Shown piece by piece: positions 14,834-14,844 of a stretch of 14,844 bases of DNA. The translations under genes were made by a program, and so were the position numbers. The first letter of the stretch is position 1, and every line of letters begins with the position of its first letter. The stretch is from CAXRGH01 sp964230195. Lineage in GTDB: Bacteria; Pseudomonadota; Gammaproteobacteria; Enterobacterales; Alteromonadaceae. Location: the NCBI GenBank assembly GCA_964230195.1, contig CAXRGH010000210.1:1-14844 (forward strand). The letters run 5' to 3'. Under the pieces are notes generated by a model that was not told where the DNA came from, searched no databases, and saw only the letters and a list, made by a program, of their open reading frames with translations.

Positions 14834-14844
14834 TGGTGGATGAT
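14834..14844 (-). tRNA. 3' end of a second tRNA (partial)
   Basis: The last 11 bases of the window read, on the minus strand, as ATCATCC-A-CCA, identical to the acceptor 3' strand, discriminator base and CCA of the tRNA-Val next door. This indicates a tandem tRNA array with a 16-bp spacer, probably another valine tRNA. The rest of the gene lies beyond the window, so its identity is inferred. Confidence 0.6.

Noticed and set aside
1..14844. CRISPR arrays, insertion sequences, integrons, prophage or restriction-modification genes.
   Set aside because: I found no spaced repeat array, transposase, integrase, phage structural or modification gene on either strand.

Overview
The window looks like ordinary chromosomal DNA of a marine-type gammaproteobacterium, most likely Vibrionales or Alteromonadales. 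That placement rests on the close resemblance of AsnB, GlyA and YbjQ to the E. coli proteins, on a FabY-type ketosynthase, DUF3025 and DUF3820 proteins and a receiver-TPR protein, and on the moderate-to-low GC. It is an inference from protein character, not from a database search. I see no phage, insertion sequence, CRISPR array, integron or defence island.

Layout, left to right. The 3' end of a periplasmic solute-binding-like gene (+) runs in from the left edge and is followed closely by ybjQ (+). Then come asnB (-) and a FabY-like long beta-ketoacyl-ACP synthase (-). The synthase is divergent from a GlxA-type regulator (+) carrying a DJ-1/PfpI domain and an AraC helix-turn-helix domain. That regulator shares a terminator with a small secreted EF-hand protein (-). 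A DUF3025 protein (-) is divergent from an M28-family lipoprotein peptidase (+). Next are glyA (+), a small unrecognised protein (-), and a three-gene minus-strand group: receiver-TPR protein, Atm1-type ABC exporter, DUF3820 protein. The right edge carries a tRNA-Val(UAC) gene (-) and the 3' end of a second tRNA.

Most transcription units end in clear intrinsic terminators: a bidirectional one between ybjQ and asnB, one after fabY, a shared one between the GlxA-type regulator and the EF-hand gene, one after the peptidase, and one between glyA and the next gene. Promoter-like elements can be placed before the EF-hand gene, between DUF3025 and the peptidase, before glyA and before the small unknown gene.

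Functionally this is mostly housekeeping: asparagine synthesis, fatty acid synthesis initiation, one-carbon/glycine metabolism and thiol or metal-conjugate export. I did not find a convincing new system. The points that merit checking are the receiver domain whose phospho-acceptor aspartate is alanine, the tRNA-Val whose acceptor stem has two G-A mismatches, the tandem 9-bp repeat between the fabY-like gene and its divergent regulator, a 12-bp palindrome upstream of asnB, and the unrecognised small protein next to glyA.
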